A stretch of DNA of 6,184 bases from Chloroflexales bacterium (GTDB taxonomy: Bacteria > Chloroflexota > Chloroflexia > Chloroflexales > Chloroflexaceae), in the NCBI GenBank assembly GCA_013336035.1, contig JAAXUL010000503.1, positions 1-6,184 of the forward strand. The letters are read 5' to 3'. Below the pieces are notes generated by a model. The model was not told where the DNA came from. It ran no database searches and saw nothing but the letters and a program-made list of their open reading frames with translations. Within the stretch, counting starts at the first letter, position 1. Every line of letters begins with the position of its first letter. Below are positions 5,287-6,184 of this stretch, piece by piece. A program made the position numbers and the translations under genes.

Positions 5287-5913
5287 CTAGCGCTCGGCTC
5301 GCCCCGACCAAGGCCCACGACCGGTGCGCCGCCCGAGCCAGCGGGCGAGCAGGAGCAGCGCGACGAGCTGCCCGAGCATCGGGAGCACCCAGCCGCTGCC
5401 GCCGGGGTCGTAGGGGCCGGCGACAACTGGCCCACTCTGGAGCTCGATCCGCACCACCGGGCGGCCGTCCAGCCGGGTCGCGAGCTGCGCGTCGGACATC
5501 AGCAGGCAGCGCGGGTGCTCGAAGACCAGGGCGAAGCCGCAGTTGCGGGCCACGGCGACAGCCAGTCGCCGCGCCTCGGCCCGGTCGGCTACGAGCGTCG
5601 CGACGCCCTCGCCCTGGTGGTCCGGGAGGCGCACGTGGACGTGCGGGTCGCTGCAGATGTTCTGCAGCCAGTGGGCCTGCACCCCAAACCCCGCCAGGCA
5701 GATCACGGCGCCGCCATCGATGGCGTAGTTGAGCGGCGTGTCGCGCGGTAGGCCGCTCTTGCGCCCGGTCGTGCGCAGGAGCAGGAAGTACCCGGTCAAG
5801 GGGCTGCTGATGAGGTGCCCCAGGCCCGCCCGGAGCAGTGGCACTATCACGTAGGTATTGCCGATCTTGAACGCTGCGCGCTCCAGGGCCCGTACACGCT
5901 CGCTACGCTCCAT
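5287..5913 (-). CDS. Deazaflavin (F420)-dependent nitroreductase family protein with C-terminal membrane helix
   Basis: From ATG 5911-5913 the protein has 208 residues. The Ddn-type split-barrel is marked by LTGYFLLLRTTGRKSGLPRD (39-58), TPLNYAIDGGAVICLAGFGV (59-78) and HWLQNICSDPHVHVRL (81-96). These correspond to the G-R-x-S-G-x-x-R, P-L-x-Y and W-x-x-N blocks of the family, which binds F420 and reduces quinones or nitro compounds. EAR (113-115) starts the final helix. Unlike typical 140-160-residue members, it ends with a hydrophobic stretch (about 174-192, GWVLPMLGQLVALLLLARW) and a basic tail (RRTGRG), which I infer to be a membrane anchor. Homology favours this ATG over the open frame to 5985. 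Its start overlaps the phosphatase stop by 11 nt, with GAGG 6 nt upstream, suggesting coupled translation. Confidence 0.85.
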   Translation of the reverse strand: MERSERVRALERAAFKIGNTYVIVPLLRAGLGHLISSPLTGYFLLLRTTGRKSGLPRDTPLNYAIDGGAVICLAGFGVQAHWLQNICSDPHVHVRLPDHQGEGVATLVADRAEARRLAVAVARNCGFALVFEHPRCLLMSDAQLATRLDGRPVVRIELQSGPVVAGPYDPGGSGWVLPMLGQLVALLLLARWLGRRTGRGPWSGRAER

Positions 5914-6184
5914 CACCAGCCTCGCTTTCTCCTGCCGACTCCTCGCTTCGTGGGGACGCCTCCGGCATGAAGCGGTCGCCGGCATCCCAGAGCCGCGCGA
6001 CCACAGGAGGTTCGCCGTCGCGCAGGGTCAGCGCGTAGATGTCGGGCATGGTGAGCTGGCGCCAGAAGGCGTAGTCGACGCCCGGCTGGAAGTGCTGGAG
6101 GATGAGCGCCAGCAGGTTGCCGTGGGTGCCGACGACGATGACCTCGCCGGCATGGCGGCTCGCCAGCTCCGCGATAATCTTCAC
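5903..6184 (-). CDS. Histidine phosphatase superfamily protein, C-terminal part (cut by window edge)
   Basis: The frame enters from the right edge, so the true start lies outside (the edge GTG is probably internal), and ends at TAG 5903-5905. In 93 residues, GEVIVVGTHGNLLALILQHF holds the second catalytic His of the phosphoglycerate-mutase-like fold (H21 of this part), in the usual strand followed by G-x-x-x-x-x-L. FWRQLTMPDIYALTL is the conserved late segment, where the strand DIYALTL precedes the C-terminus. The R-H-G motif with the phosphorylated His would lie upstream. The tail (about 74-93) is rich in E, S, G and A and probably disordered. The substrate is unknown. It shares a transcript with the nitroreductase-family gene, overlapping it by 11 nt. 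Confidence 0.82.
   Translation of the reverse strand: MKIIAELASRHAGEVIVVGTHGNLLALILQHFQPGVDYAFWRQLTMPDIYALTLRDGEPPVVARLWDAGDRFMPEASPRSEESAGESEAGDGA

Noticed and set aside
1..6184. CRISPR array, tRNA/rRNA, insertion sequence, or defence system
   Set aside because: No regularly spaced repeats, cloverleaf, transposase motif or terminal inverted repeats were seen, and the genes do not form a known or coherent new system.

Overview
The window is very GC-rich and has the gene density and ATG starts of a bacterial chromosome. Nothing in it is phage, plasmid or transposon. Several proteins (the F420-type nitroreductase relative, the shikimate-kinase-like P-loop kinase, the paired ligT-like and B3/B4-like genes) would suit a Chloroflexota or actinobacterial-type genome. 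That assignment is an impression from protein style; no 16S rRNA or other marker is present.

Layout, left to right. (+) The 3' end of a SAM methyltransferase (to 425) overlaps by 4 nt a broken 2'-5' RNA ligase-like (2H phosphoesterase) gene. (-) The C-terminal part of a B3/B4 tRNA-editing-like protein (about 628-951) lies directly behind a complete dinB (DNA polymerase IV, 954-2153). (-) The N-terminal half of a VOC/PhnB-like protein follows (2298-2540). (+) A promoter-like extended -10 at 2706-2714 leads into a 5'-truncated alpha/beta-hydrolase (about 2803-3135), then an intact P-loop kinase (3264-3836). (-) An intrinsic terminator (about 3916-3957) lies downstream of a frameshifted gene of unknown family (4050-4468). 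(+) A C-terminal remnant of an MmcQ/YjbR protein (4473-4631) is fused in frame to an intact SnoaL/NTF2-like gene (4656-5036), followed by an N-terminal remnant of a MarR-type regulator (5055 to about 5190). (-) A complete deazaflavin-dependent nitroreductase-family gene with a C-terminal membrane helix (5287-5913) overlaps by 11 nt the end of a histidine phosphatase gene that enters from the right edge.

The dominant signal is gene decay. Of 13 recognisable genes, 7 are broken: nonsense mutation plus truncation, single-base frameshifts, or loss of one end. The intact ones are mostly single-gene housekeeping or small-molecule enzymes: translesion polymerase, small kinase, NTF2-like protein and F420-type reductase. 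I see no coherent pathway and no defence, mobile or biosynthetic system. The pattern fits either a decaying chromosomal segment or an assembly with errors, and reads or close relatives would decide. Smaller signals are an 11-bp tandem duplication over the dinB start codon, small palindromes near two candidate promoters, an apparently leaderless start, and two short dispersed repeats.
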